Shown: positions 1 to 10,044 of the stretch, in pieces
Numbering within the stretch: position 1 is the stretch's first letter
Layout of the letters: the number at the start of each line of letters is the position of its first letter
From: Manis javanica
Taxonomy: Eukaryota > Chordata > Mammalia > Pholidota > Manidae
Assembly (NCBI RefSeq): GCF_040802235.1
Contig: NC_133167.1
Location: forward strand, 99,062,001 to 99,126,000
Direction of reading: 5' to 3'
Length of the DNA: 64,000 bases
Translations under genes and position numbers: made by a program
The notes under the pieces: model-generated
What the model saw: only the letters and a program-made list of their open reading frames with translations
Told to the model about the DNA's origin: nothing
Databases searched by the model: none

Positions 1-1130
1 TGGTCTTAGTATTGTTTAGCCATAGGAGTAGGGCATTGTGCTGATTTCAGTTCTCATTTCTTAGGCAAGAAATTGTTTTCCAGTAGTTTCCAGAAGACTA
101 TGCCTTCCCTTACCTGGGTCATGTACAGAAATAGGGCACCTTAATATGGGTATTTCTCTGTATCTGTGGGTAGTTGAGAGATACAGTCACGAAAGTGGGA
201 TCCCGTTGGAAATGTTACTCCTTTTCCCGTCTCTGCTCCTTTTCTTTTTCCTGTGTTTAGTTGAACTAAAAGCACTTCAGCTTCATCCAATTCTTATTTC
301 TCCCTACTTCAAGTCAGTAGAGTCCTTTCATCTGAACCCCCGACAATTCTTTTATATTTGTTCCCCCTGCTCATTGTTGTGCTAGAACCTGCCAGGGCCA
401 ATGGTTACGTTTCCAGGGATTGTGCCATCCAGTTGACAAAGCATTCATGTCTTGACATCGGTCATGGTGCATGTATTCACACCACAGAAATCAGCAAATG
501 CTACAAATTAAGGCCCCCCACCCGCAGCTGGTTTTTCAACATTGATCAGACACCACTGCCTATAGGTGCTACTCTTAAAGTAGTCCATGTTAAAAGGTAG
601 TCTTCAGAAAAAAATATTAAAGAATTGTTGAACTTAAATACTTGTTTGCTATAAAGAATGCCATTTCCTGTAAGCCCTCTAAGCAATTTTGAAAAACAAT
701 TATGAAAAACGAAAAGGTGTTTAATTTTGCATGGGTTTAGAAACTGCTTAATTAGGTTTTGGTGTTCTTTGTCTCTTGACTTTGACCCACCCACCCTCTA
801 CTGTTCCTCCTTTTCGTTAGCTGTGTTACTGTTCTGAAGATGTCATGGGCTCTTGAGCAAGCTGGCTGGCTGGTGAAGAAAAGCTGAGAAACTCCCACAG
901 GTTGGGGGCAAGTCCCTTAAGTGTGAGGTCTGATTACATTCTCATCCTTTGAGCTCATTCTGTTTTGTGCATCTACAAACCACCCTTCCCCCCCACCCTC
1001 CAGTTTAACTTTCAAAACATCTGAAAAGCCCCTGGAGAAAAATGCCTGGTCGCTAGTGATGCTCAGAATTGGCATCTGTTGTTATGTGATTAGAAAATTA
1101 GAAAATTGTCCAATGATGTGTCGGGTACTT
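1..1130. other. No gene or repeat recognised
   Basis: AT-rich non-coding sequence. Short reading frames are no longer than 82 codons and show no known motif. Confidence 0.5.
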
Positions 1131-1134
1131 TCTT

Positions 1135-1590
1135 AGTTTCCTACGATTGCCTGTTGTAGCAGATTATTACACACTGACCAGCTTAAAACAATAGAAATGT
1201 ATTCTCTCCAGTTCTGGAGGCGGGAAGTCTGAAGTTAAGATGTTGGGAGAGCTGTATTTCCTCTGAAGGCTCTCGCAGATAATCGGTCCCTGCTGCTGCC
1301 AGTTGCTAGTGGCCCCAGGCCCTCCTTAGCTTGTGGCTGCACCCCTCCAGTCTCTGTTTACATCTCTGTGTGGCTTTCTCTGTGTGTCTCTTTCTTATAA
1401 GGACATTTGTTGTTGGGTTTACTGCCCACAAGATAACCCAGGATAATCTCACCTCAAGATCTTTAACCTAATTTTACCTGAGAAGACACTTTGACTAAAC
1501 AAGGTCACAGTCACAGGTTCTGGGAATTCGAGCACAGACATCTTTTTGAGGGCCACCCTTCAACCCACTTATAAAACCAGTGCTAGAAAA
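1135..1590 (-). mobile_element. MLT1-type MaLR LTR, minus orientation
   Basis: Carries the reverse complement of the typical MLT1 features: the segment read as cttaaaacaatagaaatgta, 'ccagttctggagg', the 'cttataaggacatttgttgttgg' core region, and an end 'gccacccttcaacccactta'. Near full length for a solo MaLR LTR. Confidence 0.8.
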
Positions 1591-3095
1591 ATGTGTACAA
1601 CATTCACTGAGCTCACAAGTTCACAATCTAGACAACTACATAGTCTTGAAGAATCATTTATAAAGTATTAGCAGAACGCAGAGGTGGAATGCCTGAACCT
1701 CATTAGAGTTGGGGATAAGGATGGTAATTGCTGAAAAATCTCAGAGGGGTAGGATGAGTTTGGGTTATCTAGAACAACGTGGGTCCTTGGAGAAGGCCAT
1801 CTAGGCAAAAGAACAGCACCCCAAAGACCAGGATATGAAAAGTAGCTGCTTTGAGTAGGAAAATTACAAGAGGTTCAGACTTGCTGGGATGTAAAATTGC
1901 ACAATAGTAGGTGGTGAGTAAAGGGACAGAAAATGATCAGGGCCTCTCAGACACTGTGCAGTGAAACCACCCAGGGCTCTTGTGAAAACACGGACTCTCA
2001 TTAAGCAGATACACAAAATGGGCCTGAAATTCTTCCTTTCTGAAAGGCCCAGGTGATGTGGTGCTGCTGACCTGCAGACCACACAGAGTAGCACAGATTC
2101 AGGCCAGTGAACTGAAAGCCTGTCGGTGTAGGGAAGACATGAACGGAGCGAAGCAATGCTAACTCTGATGAATTGAAGGATGTTTCTGTAAAACGCTCCA
2201 AGAGAATGTTGACATTTTCCTGTTCTTTCCCATGAGAAATAGGAATCTGTATTTTTATTTGAAGTCATTCAAATAAAATTCTAACAAACAAAAAAACAAA
2301 AAAATTAATTGGGTGGGGTCCTGATAGTTTTGACCCTTATGAGGACTCTGGAGATTCAGAGAAAAAGTTCTAGTGTCAGTGTGCAACCAAGGAATGATCT
2401 AGAGAAATAGCCTGACATCTGAGAAGCTGAGATAAGGATGGCCTGAGGGCTCCGAGACCTACTATTGACTGTTGAATACCTGGTTTTGTCCCACCAGAAA
2501 AAGGCAGAATTAGCAAGTATCCTGAAGCAAATTCCAATTGATGGAAATGATTATTTTATTTTGAGAAGGAATGACATATGGATATTACTTAGGATCAAAA
2601 AGAAAGGAAAAAAGCTCCTGATTTTATCATGTGACTCTAGACAAGTGAGACCATGGGGTTTTTTTTAGTATGACCAGTGTTTGGGATAAGGTGGTTTTCT
2701 GTTTCCCCAAGGTATCGTTTGGCTTTGGACAACTGGTTTTCCTTCCAGCTGATAATCAGAAAAGCACCAGAGAAGGGCTTGGGTGCCAAGCCTTAAAATT
2801 AGAACTGCTGTACCTAATTATAATTTGAATCTGATCATTGTCATTGGTAGACATGCATACCTGACAAAGCCAAGCATCACTTCTGTCACTCAAGGGAGGG
2901 GCTCACTTAAGGGAGGGGTCCCCTGGAGCAGCTCAGGTCAGGCTGGATCGGACACTCCCACTTGTATGGTATATGTGTCCCATTTCCATTCTCAGGAGCA
3001 GAGGGGCCGGTGAACTGATACCCAAAGCTGCCGAGATACATTGGGTTGGGTTGCCTGGTACCAGCAGTTGGTCATAAAGGCAGCTGCATCCTCTC
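1591..3095. other. No gene recognised
   Basis: Non-coding. The reading frames here (up to 134 codons on the minus strand at 1864-2268) have no recognisable domain and overlap each other in different frames, as expected for chance ORFs. Confidence 0.45.
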
Positions 3096-3099
3096 CATT

Positions 3100-3250
3100 G
3101 GCTACAAAGCCTTAAAGTACATAACCTCTCTTGTATCTCAATTTCCTCATCTATAAAATAGGGCACAATAGTATCGACCTCATGGTTGTTAGAAAATGTT
3201 AAATGGATCAGTAATTCTAAAGCTCTTGGTTCGTGGCACATAGCGAGCAT
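3100..3250 (+). repeat. MIR SINE fragment
   Basis: Contains the MIR 3' half pattern: 'tctcaatttcctcatctat', 'aaaatagggcacaatagta', 'cgacctcatggttgtt' and 'tggcacatagcgagca'. Confidence 0.8.
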
Positions 3251-3536
3251 GTACACAGTGAGGGTCCCTTGATGGCTCTCCTAGCCAGTAACGTCGCTGA
3301 TATGATTGATGGCCAAGGACAGCCAGGCCGCCCTGGTTTGCTGGATACCAGTGCGGATTGGGTATTCATGTCCCCTCCCCATCCCCTGACCGGGCTTTCT
3401 ACCCAGGTCACAGTCTTACAGAGAATACATTATTTCATTTCAGGAAATTGACGATATTATGTACAATCCTAAGGAATTTGAGGATGAGAGACAGATTGGT
3501 AAAAGTAGAGTTTTCCTCAGAGGAAGATTTGTGTGT

Positions 3537-3554
3537 GGTTCCATCTTTTTCTCT
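3537..3554. repeat. Left target-site duplication of L1 insertion
   Basis: ggttccatctttttctct, repeated exactly at 4018-4035 on the other side of the L1 piece. Confidence 0.93.
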
Positions 3555-4017
3555 TTTCTTTTTTTTTTTTTATTAAGGTATGATTGATATACACTCTTAT
3601 GAAGGTCTTACATGAAAAAACAGTGTGGTCACTACATTCACACACATTATCAAGTCCCTACCCATACCCCAATGCAGTCACTGCCCATCAGTGCAGCAAG
3701 ATGCCACAGATCCACTATGTGCCTCCTCTGTGCTACACTGTTCTCCCCGTGACCCCCACACCATGTGTACTAAACATAATACCCCTCAGTCCCCTTCTCC
3801 CTCCCTCCCCACCCGCCCTACCACACCCCTCCCCTTTGGTAACCACTAGTCCCTTCTTGGAGTCTCTGAGTCTGCTGCCATTTTGTTTCTTCAGTTTTGC
3901 TTTATTGTTATACTCCACAAATGAGAGAAATCATTTGGCATTTGTCTTTCTCCGCCTGGCTTATTTCACTGAGCATAATGTCCTCCAGCTCCATCCATGT
4001 TGTTGCAAATGGTAGGA
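3555..4017 (-). mobile_element. Young 5'-truncated L1 (ORF2 end and 3' UTR), minus
   Basis: On the plus strand it begins with the reversed poly(A) tail (T-run near 3560-3571). L1 3' UTR follows, then the last codons of ORF2 (minus frame contains TTWMELEDIMLSEISQAEKD). The flanking 18-bp direct repeat shows target-primed insertion and fixes both ends. The G-rich 3' UTR resembles L1 of Ferae-type mammals. Severely 5'-truncated, non-functional. Confidence 0.93.
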
Positions 4018-4035
4018 GGTTCCATCTTTTTCTCT
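4018..4035. repeat. Right target-site duplication of L1 insertion
   Basis: Exact copy of the 18 bases at 3537-3554. Confidence 0.93.
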
Positions 4036-4324
4036 GATGTACAGGTTTACACAGAAAAACTGTAGCTATAAGTTGCATCTTTCTATACTTGGTCACATTA
4101 TATAGAAGGATGGTCTTCTACCATTAGAGTATGTGTTCCCAGAAGATAGTCTGTCCTAAAAAATATCCTAGTGCCTGGCATCTGGGAGGCACTCAGTTAA
4201 AATGTGCAGAATAAGGAATGATCTGTAATCTATGCAAATGCCCATTCATTCAAGGTTTATGTCTCTTTATTCAGGATATCAAATGATTTTTTACAAATGT
4301 ATTATACTCAATAATTTGAAGGGA

Positions 4325-5375
4325 GGTTTTTTTTTGAGGTACATATCATGAAATGAACAAATTTAGTATACAGCTTGATGAATATTGACAAATGCACACA
4401 TGTAACCATCACCCAGATCGTTACCAAATTCTCACTAATGTTCTTCCCTTTACCTAACTCCCCCTCCCCCATCCCTCTCCCTATGGTAACTCCCTCCCCC
4501 TCCCCCACCTGCTTTCTGTATTTATGAGTCTATGTCAGTTTTGTTTGTTTTGTTATTCAGATTCTATGTATAAGTGAAATCATACGGTATTTGTCTTTCT
4601 CTGACTTATTTCACCAGCATAGGACCCTCTAGGTCCTTCTATGTTGTTATAAATGGCAAGCTTTCATTCTTTTTTTATGACTAATATGTACCACATCTTT
4701 TTTTTTTATCCCTATGTCAATAGATATTCAGGTTGTTTCCATGTTTTGGCTATTGTAAATAATACTGTGATAAACATAGGAGTTGCATATACCTTTTGAA
4801 TTAGTGATTTTGTTTTCCTCTGGCAAATTCCCAGGAGTGGAATTGCTGGGTCATACAGTATTTCTGTTTTTAGTTTCCAGGGAAACCTCTATACTGCTTC
4901 CCACAGGGGCTGCACCAACTCGCAATCCCACCAGCATGTGCAAGAGTCTCCTCTATGCCCATCCTCCCCAACACTTACTTCTGTCTTGTTGGTATTAGCC
5001 ATTCTAACTGGTGTGCAAAGGTCAATCTTTTGTAGTTTTGATTTGCGTTTCCCTGATGATTAGCTGCGTTGAGCATCTTTTCATGTGTCTGTTGGCCATC
5101 TCGGTCTTCTTTGAAAAAATGTCCATTCAGGTCCTCTGCCTAATTTTTGATTGGATTATGTTGCTGTATGAGTGTTGAGTTGTATGAGTTCTTTATATAT
5201 ATTTTGGATATTAGCCACTAATCAGGTATATCATTTGCAAATGTGTTCTCCCAATCAGTAGGTCACCTTTTGTTTTTGTTGATGGTGTCCTTTGCTGTGC
5301 AAGCTTTTTGGTTGATGTAGTCCCACTTGTTCACTTTTGCTTTTGTTTCCTTTGCTCGGGAGGAAACTTTTGTAA
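4325..5375 (-). mobile_element. Older L1 3' portion, minus
   Basis: Reversed L1 3' UTR (T-run at 4328, then 'gaatattgacaaatgcacac') continuing into the ORF2 C-terminal region. Landmarks are 'gaattgctgggtcata', 'tgattagctgcgttgagcat' and 'gatggtgtcctttgctgtgc'. The reading frame is broken many times. Confidence 0.9.
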
Positions 5376-5559
5376 GTGTATTTTGATATAATACATTCCC
5401 GCCGTCCAACCAAGTACCCTTCTCCGGAGAGTCAGGCGTGTATATATTTCTTATTAACAAGCCAGTTTCAGCATACTGTTCCACATGATTTTTCACAAAA
5501 TAACTTATCATGGAATTCCTCTTGTCTGGCTGTTTTTTCTTTATTCTGTTGTTATAGCT

Positions 5560-5756
5560 GCATGTGTATTCAAAAGCATACTACTGTGTTCTATATACTA
5601 GAATGCCAATTAATAACTTGTTTTCAAACTTCACTGTAACATGCAATCTTAGAATAAATTGGCTTGTATGCTGAAATCTCATAATACATGTTCAGTTACA
5701 AATTTAGAGTGAATTTCCTGGAAGGTAGAAATATTGGGTCAAAAGTATGTGCCTTA
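5560..5756 (-). mobile_element. Ancient L1M-like fragment forming the target of the composite insertion
   Basis: 'gaatttcctggaaggtagaaa' to 'ttgggtcaaaagtatgtgcc' resembles the reversed 3' part of old L1 (xgggtcaaagggtatgtgc type). The sequence appears to resume after 7643, so the composite insertion split it. Confidence 0.5.
5741..5756. repeat. Left target-site duplication of composite insertion
   Basis: aaaagtatgtgcctta, repeated exactly at 7628-7643 directly after a long A-tract. Confidence 0.88.
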
Positions 5757-5885
5757 TTGCCAGTCAGCACCAGAAGCTGGGAAGAGCAAAGGAAGGATCG
5801 TACCTAGAGTCTCGGAGGGAGCACGGTCCGCTTCGGTTTCTAGGCTCCAGAACTGTGAGACAATAAATTTCTTCTATTTTAAGCC

Positions 5886-5926
5886 AAAAAAAAAAAAAAA
5901 AAAAAGAAAGAAAGAAAGAAAGAAAA
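5886..5926 (+). repeat. A20 run plus (GAAA)n
   Basis: Twenty A residues followed by about five GAAA units. It follows the MLT1 AATAAA at poly(A)-tail distance, so it probably began as a tail and grew as a microsatellite. Confidence 0.9.
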
Positions 5927-6226
5927 GGGGGATTACTCCTTAACAGGATAAAACTATTGGTAAATCAAAGATCAACGCATGCTTTAAATATCCTTAATGT
6001 TGATCACTTAAAGGGTGTCAGATGATCAGCTATGGAGGTACTCTTTTCTGATAATATTCCTTTCTCTTAATTAAAAAAAAAAAAAGCAGTTACTGTGTGC
6101 TGACCTCCAATGAGTTCTGCACAGTGGTATAGAGGGCATGTCAAAGTGTGGGCAAAGGGTCTGTTTGTTTCTACGCAGAAGATCAAGGCCTAGCTTGGAT
6201 ACCCAGAAAATGAACTAAGATACGAT

Positions 6227-6385
6227 ATGAGGAGGAGCTTCCGGCATCAGCACTCTCTGGAGGACTTGTGCCGGGGGATGATCATCAAAAAGCCTCCACA
6301 GGGATCCGGACGATGCTGCGGTTGTGGCTGCATCCAGCCCACCGTCTCCTGGACTTACCATAAGAAGGAGGAGGGAGATGTCTAG
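6227..6385 (+). CDS. Small basic/Cys-rich ORF in the retroviral part (52 aa), uncertain
   Basis: ATG at 6227-6229, stop TAG at 6383-6385. The product is basic at its start (RRSFRH) and has a cysteine cluster RCCGCGC near its middle. Not recognised as any named protein. It sits just upstream of the Env transmembrane-like remnant, where complex retroviruses can carry small accessory or leader exons. Chance ORF is equally possible. Confidence 0.25.
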   Translation: MRRSFRHQHSLEDLCRGMIIKKPPQGSGRCCGCGCIQPTVSWTYHKKEEGDV

Positions 6386-6399
6386 GCTGGCATGTGCAT

Positions 6400-6770
6400 A
6401 CAGTGAGACAACGAATTTGACCGGATCTGTACTGTTGGAACTCAACCAGGAGTTGGGAGGGGTGCAAGTTGTAGCACTCCAAAATCTCATGACTATAGAC
6501 TATCTATGGTTAAAAGAACATATGGGATGTGAACAGATCCCAGAAATGGGCTGCTTTAATTTGTCTGATGGTTCAAGTACAGTTGGACAATATCCATCAT
6601 ATCACAGATAAATTTTCACAAATGCCTAGGGTGCCTAAATGGTTTTCTTGGCTTCACTGGAGATGGCTGGTAATTGTAGATTTGCTTTGTTTATGTCACC
6701 GTATTCCTATTATGTTAATATGTGTGTGCAAATTAGTTAGTAGTTTAAAACCTATACATACTTAAGGTAC
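6400..6770 (+). pseudogene. Retroviral Env transmembrane-subunit remnant
   Basis: Plus-strand frames contain a stretch with the pattern LQNxMxIDYLWLKEHxGC, like the heptad/immunosuppressive-loop region of retroviral TM subunits, followed by a tryptophan-rich pre-membrane stretch and a hydrophobic, cysteine-containing segment. The frame shifts between about 6529 and 6611, so the copy is broken. The QN...LD-type pattern favours a gammaretrovirus-like (class I) source; the family was not identified further. Confidence 0.6.
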
Positions 6771-7627
6771 TATACAAGAAGATATGTCAAAGAAATAATC
6801 AATCCTCCCAAGTTTCCTTCAGATGCTACATCTATAGCTTTTCTTCTTCCTTCCTAATTACAAACCTTAAATAGAATTCGTGCCTCATATCGAATTTACC
6901 GAGTATCATAATTCCTCCAGGTGGTAAAGATACCTCGAGACAAGTGCTGGGCATAGAAGCCACAGGGCATAAATCTGCAAAGAAGTAAAAAGCTAACCTT
7001 TGCAAACAATATGGCTTCTCTCTCACTTACCAACTTTACATTTCCCTGTATGGCCCCGGAAGATGACTGGTTAGCCAGAGACGGGTAAGATTCCTCAAGG
7101 GAGGAACAACCTAAGACAGGCACAGTCGCAGGGGGGTCATCAGGTGAGAATTTGGGGATCAACAGAGGTGAGGCTCAGAACCTCACCCCCCCAGCTTTGA
7201 GAGAAATCTTCTGCATCCGTGGATGTCTTGCTGCCCTTGTCTAGCCTGGATTAATACTTAGTCCATAGGCACACACCTGATCATCTGATCATCTACATTT
7301 GCCTTCTTACAGCACTAAACTATGTTTTCTACCTTTATCTTGCATCTACCTACCACTTCAGCATTTTATTAAAAATAAAAATAATAATAATAATAGGAGA
7401 AATGTGGGATCAACATATAAATCAAGTACAAAAATCAAACGAATATTCATATTTGACCTGATGGTTTATAGGTCATATTGCATGATCAAAACCGAAAGTT
7501 TCTGAATTTTATTGTTGTTAACAAAAATTTGATCAAAAAATATGAGAGATGCCCTCTCAAAAAAAAAAAAAATTATACCTGGATTAAAAAAAGGTGAATT
7601 GCCTGAAAAAAAAAAAAAAAAAAAAAA

Positions 7628-7643
7628 AAAAGTATGTGCCTTA
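7628..7643. repeat. Right target-site duplication of composite insertion
   Basis: Exact copy of the 16 bases at 5741-5756, immediately following the terminal A-tract. Confidence 0.88.
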
Positions 7644-7699
7644 CAAATTTTATACATGTCATAGGTCTCTACAGAAATGCCAACAAATATTTTCACTCA

Positions 7700-8050
7700 G
7701 AGTTGTGTCTTTGTCCTGGCCCATAGTGTAATCAAAGCTTTTAAAATTTTGTGTTTTTTTTTGAAATATACATACAGAATAAATGTGTGTAGATAGATCT
7801 TTATGTGCACAAGTGTGTATATTACAGACACATATCTACACAGAATGACTAAAGAATAATAAAACAGCTGTGAGCCCATCACCTAATTTAAAGAAAAAAA
7901 AAGAATATTGCTGTATCTAGAAGCTTTCTATGGGCTTCTCCCTGATTCTTTCCCTCTTCTTCCCTCCCAAAAAGATCTATTTTGAATTTCACATTTATGT
8001 CTTGTGGATGTTTCTGTTGTCTGGTTTTCGTGATATATAAAAGGTACCTA
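7700..8050 (-). mobile_element. Ancient L1M 3'-end-like fragment, minus
   Basis: Pattern of old L1 3' ends in reverse: 'gaaatatacatacagaataa', 'gtgagcccatcacctaattt', then a pyrimidine-rich stretch. Much diverged. Confidence 0.45.
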
Positions 8051-9262
8051 GGCATTAGGGAAGTTCCTCTTTTGTGATATTAGTTGCAGACTTCTCCCAG
8101 TTGTTTTGATAACTGCTTTTCGTAGTTTTTGCCAGGTAGCTGAATGTTCTGCAGTTCCTGGGTTTCATGCTGTTAAGAAAAATCCTAATACCCACTGTGA
8201 TACTATTTATTTTTTAAGCCCTTTTTTGAGGATGAGTTTTCTCTTCCTCTTTTCAGTTTGTATCTTTGCATGGACACTTTCTGAATTTTGGAATTGGTAA
8301 TTGGTACTTGGAACACCACTCCTACCACAGAATTATTCTTGGCATTGTTTGAGGCCGTATATGGAGCCTTTTACATTTTCCCTTTTACAGACTCGCCATC
8401 AGTCGAGGTCCATTGTTGAATAATTTTAAAACCTAACTTTGGGATTACCAGTTTGCATGAAGTTGTAGCTATGAATTTTGCAGAAAACAGTTCCTAATTC
8501 AGAATTTAGAAAATATCTGCCCTAGAAGTACCTTGCTGGAATATGCTGTTTTCATTTTTAAAGAGGGTTGATACCAGTTAATACAGAAAATTTGGATTGA
8601 CTACGTCAAATTCTGTCACCTGGAGATAAACCAGTGCTGTTAGCATTTTAATGTATTTTCTTTCAGTCTACTCCTCTATGAATGTTTACATATTTTTATA
8701 TTAAATTGGGATATGGACACTTATTTTATATCCTGTTGATTTCATACTGTAATTTGATATAAATATCCTTGTATTGATACAAATCTAAATCATTTTAGTA
8801 GCTATAGGACTACATGCCATGGCTTTATATAATTGAATGACCCAAGTTTTTACTGGATCCAATTAAGTTGTTTATAATGTTTGTTTATCTGTACATGCAG
8901 TTGACAGTACAACCTGGTTTGGGTCACACATAGTTCTGTTATTTGGGACGGAGTCTCCAGTAAGGTGTTCTACAAATGGAGGTAATAAGTAAATAGATTA
9001 GGAACATTTTGGTATACCTGCAGAACAGTCAGACCCCTTAAAAATAATCTAGCATTTATAGTCAGTGGTGCGAAAAGCTCTTGCATTAAAAACTTCCTGC
9101 TCAATTACTTGAATCATGTTAAAAGAGCAAATCTAGCTTGGAGAAGTCCATTATGCAAAATGACTTGTGTTTGATAAGAAGCAAACAACTAAACTGATAC
9201 TGGTTCAGGAACTACTAGGCCTAAGGTCAGTGATTGTGTAAAATTTAATCCCATCTGTAAAG
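8051..9262. other. No gene recognised
   Basis: AT-rich non-coding sequence with no clear repeat; parts near 8640-8900 may be decayed old LINE sequence. Confidence 0.4.
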
Positions 9263-9275
9263 AGATACAGCTCAG
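9263..9275. repeat. Left target-site duplication of short L1
   Basis: agatacagctcag, repeated exactly at 9442-9454. Confidence 0.9.
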
Positions 9276-9441
9276 TGTAGCACAGAGAAGACAAGTAGTG
9301 ACTCTATAGCATCTTACTACGCTGATGAACAGTGACTATAATGGGGTATGTGGTGGGGACTTGATATTGGGGGGAATTTAGTAACCACAATGTCGCTCGT
9401 GTAATTGTATATTAATGATACCAAAATTTAAAAAAAAAAAC
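9276..9441 (+). mobile_element. Very short 5'-truncated young L1 (3' UTR only)
   Basis: 166 bases of L1 3' UTR ('gtgactctatagcatcttac' to 'attaatgataccaaaa') ending in an A-tail and flanked by an exact 13-bp duplication. Same 3' UTR family as the copy ending near 15480. Confidence 0.92.
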
Positions 9442-9474
9442 AGATACAGCTCAGAGCTGTGACATTAGAACTGT

Positions 9475-9655
9475 ACTGTTCAGCACCCTAGCCACTAACT
9501 ACATGTGGCTATTTCAATTTAAATGACATGAAATGAAAATTCAGTTCTCAGCCAAACTGGCCACATTTCAGATACCCAATACTTGTCGCTAGTGGCTACT
9601 GCATGGAATGGTGGCAGCTACAGAATATTTCCATCATTGTAGAAAACACTGTTCT
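9475..9655 (+). mobile_element. hAT-Charlie-type (MER) element fragment
   Basis: Pattern 'agccactaactacatgtggc', 'caaactggccacatttcag', 'gctagtggctactgcat' and 'aatatttccatcattgtag' matches a common mammalian non-autonomous hAT repeat. Subfamily not assigned. Confidence 0.65.
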
Positions 9656-10044
9656 AGAAAATTAAACAGAGAGCATTTTGCAAAGTACTCTGGGGCCAGA
9701 GATTGTGTGGGGGGGATCCTATCAGAAGGCTATTTTTGTAGACTGTTTGAAAATGGCATTAGTGAAAAGGGAAGATTTATACGAGATGATACTCAGTTAT
9801 TACAGGATATAGAACATGACACTCTAACTTAATTTGGGAGACTGGGAAATAGAAATGTCATAAAGAGAAATATAGGTCACATAAGGAGGAGCAGGTATTG
9901 GAAGAACAATCCCCTGGGAACTGGCTGCATTGAATATTGGGGGCTATATAGATAAAACAGATCAAACCGTTGGTGCTTAGAATGAGTCTTATGGTCAAGA
10001 GTGGATTTTTGAGACACGCCAACTACCTTCTTTTTTGTCTTTTC

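Larger units (their letters stand above)
5757..7627 (+). mobile_element. Composite L1-mobilised retro-insertion: MLT1 RNA piece + retroviral env/3' RNA
   Basis: A 1.87-kb insert bounded by a 16-bp target duplication and ending in a poly(A) tract (from 7606), the signature of L1-mediated retroposition. Its 5' part (5757-5885) is the 3' end of an MLT1 LTR, with AATAAA at 5862-5867 followed 18 bases later by an A20 run and GAAA repeats (5886-5926), looking like a genuine poly(A) tail. Its 3' part (5927-7605) is retrovirus-like: an Env transmembrane-like remnant, then 3' non-coding sequence with a purine tract near 7393-7402 and ATTAAA at 7583-7588 just before the final tail. It could be an SVA-like composite element, a template-jump chimera, or a read-through transcript copy. 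Confidence 0.75.
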
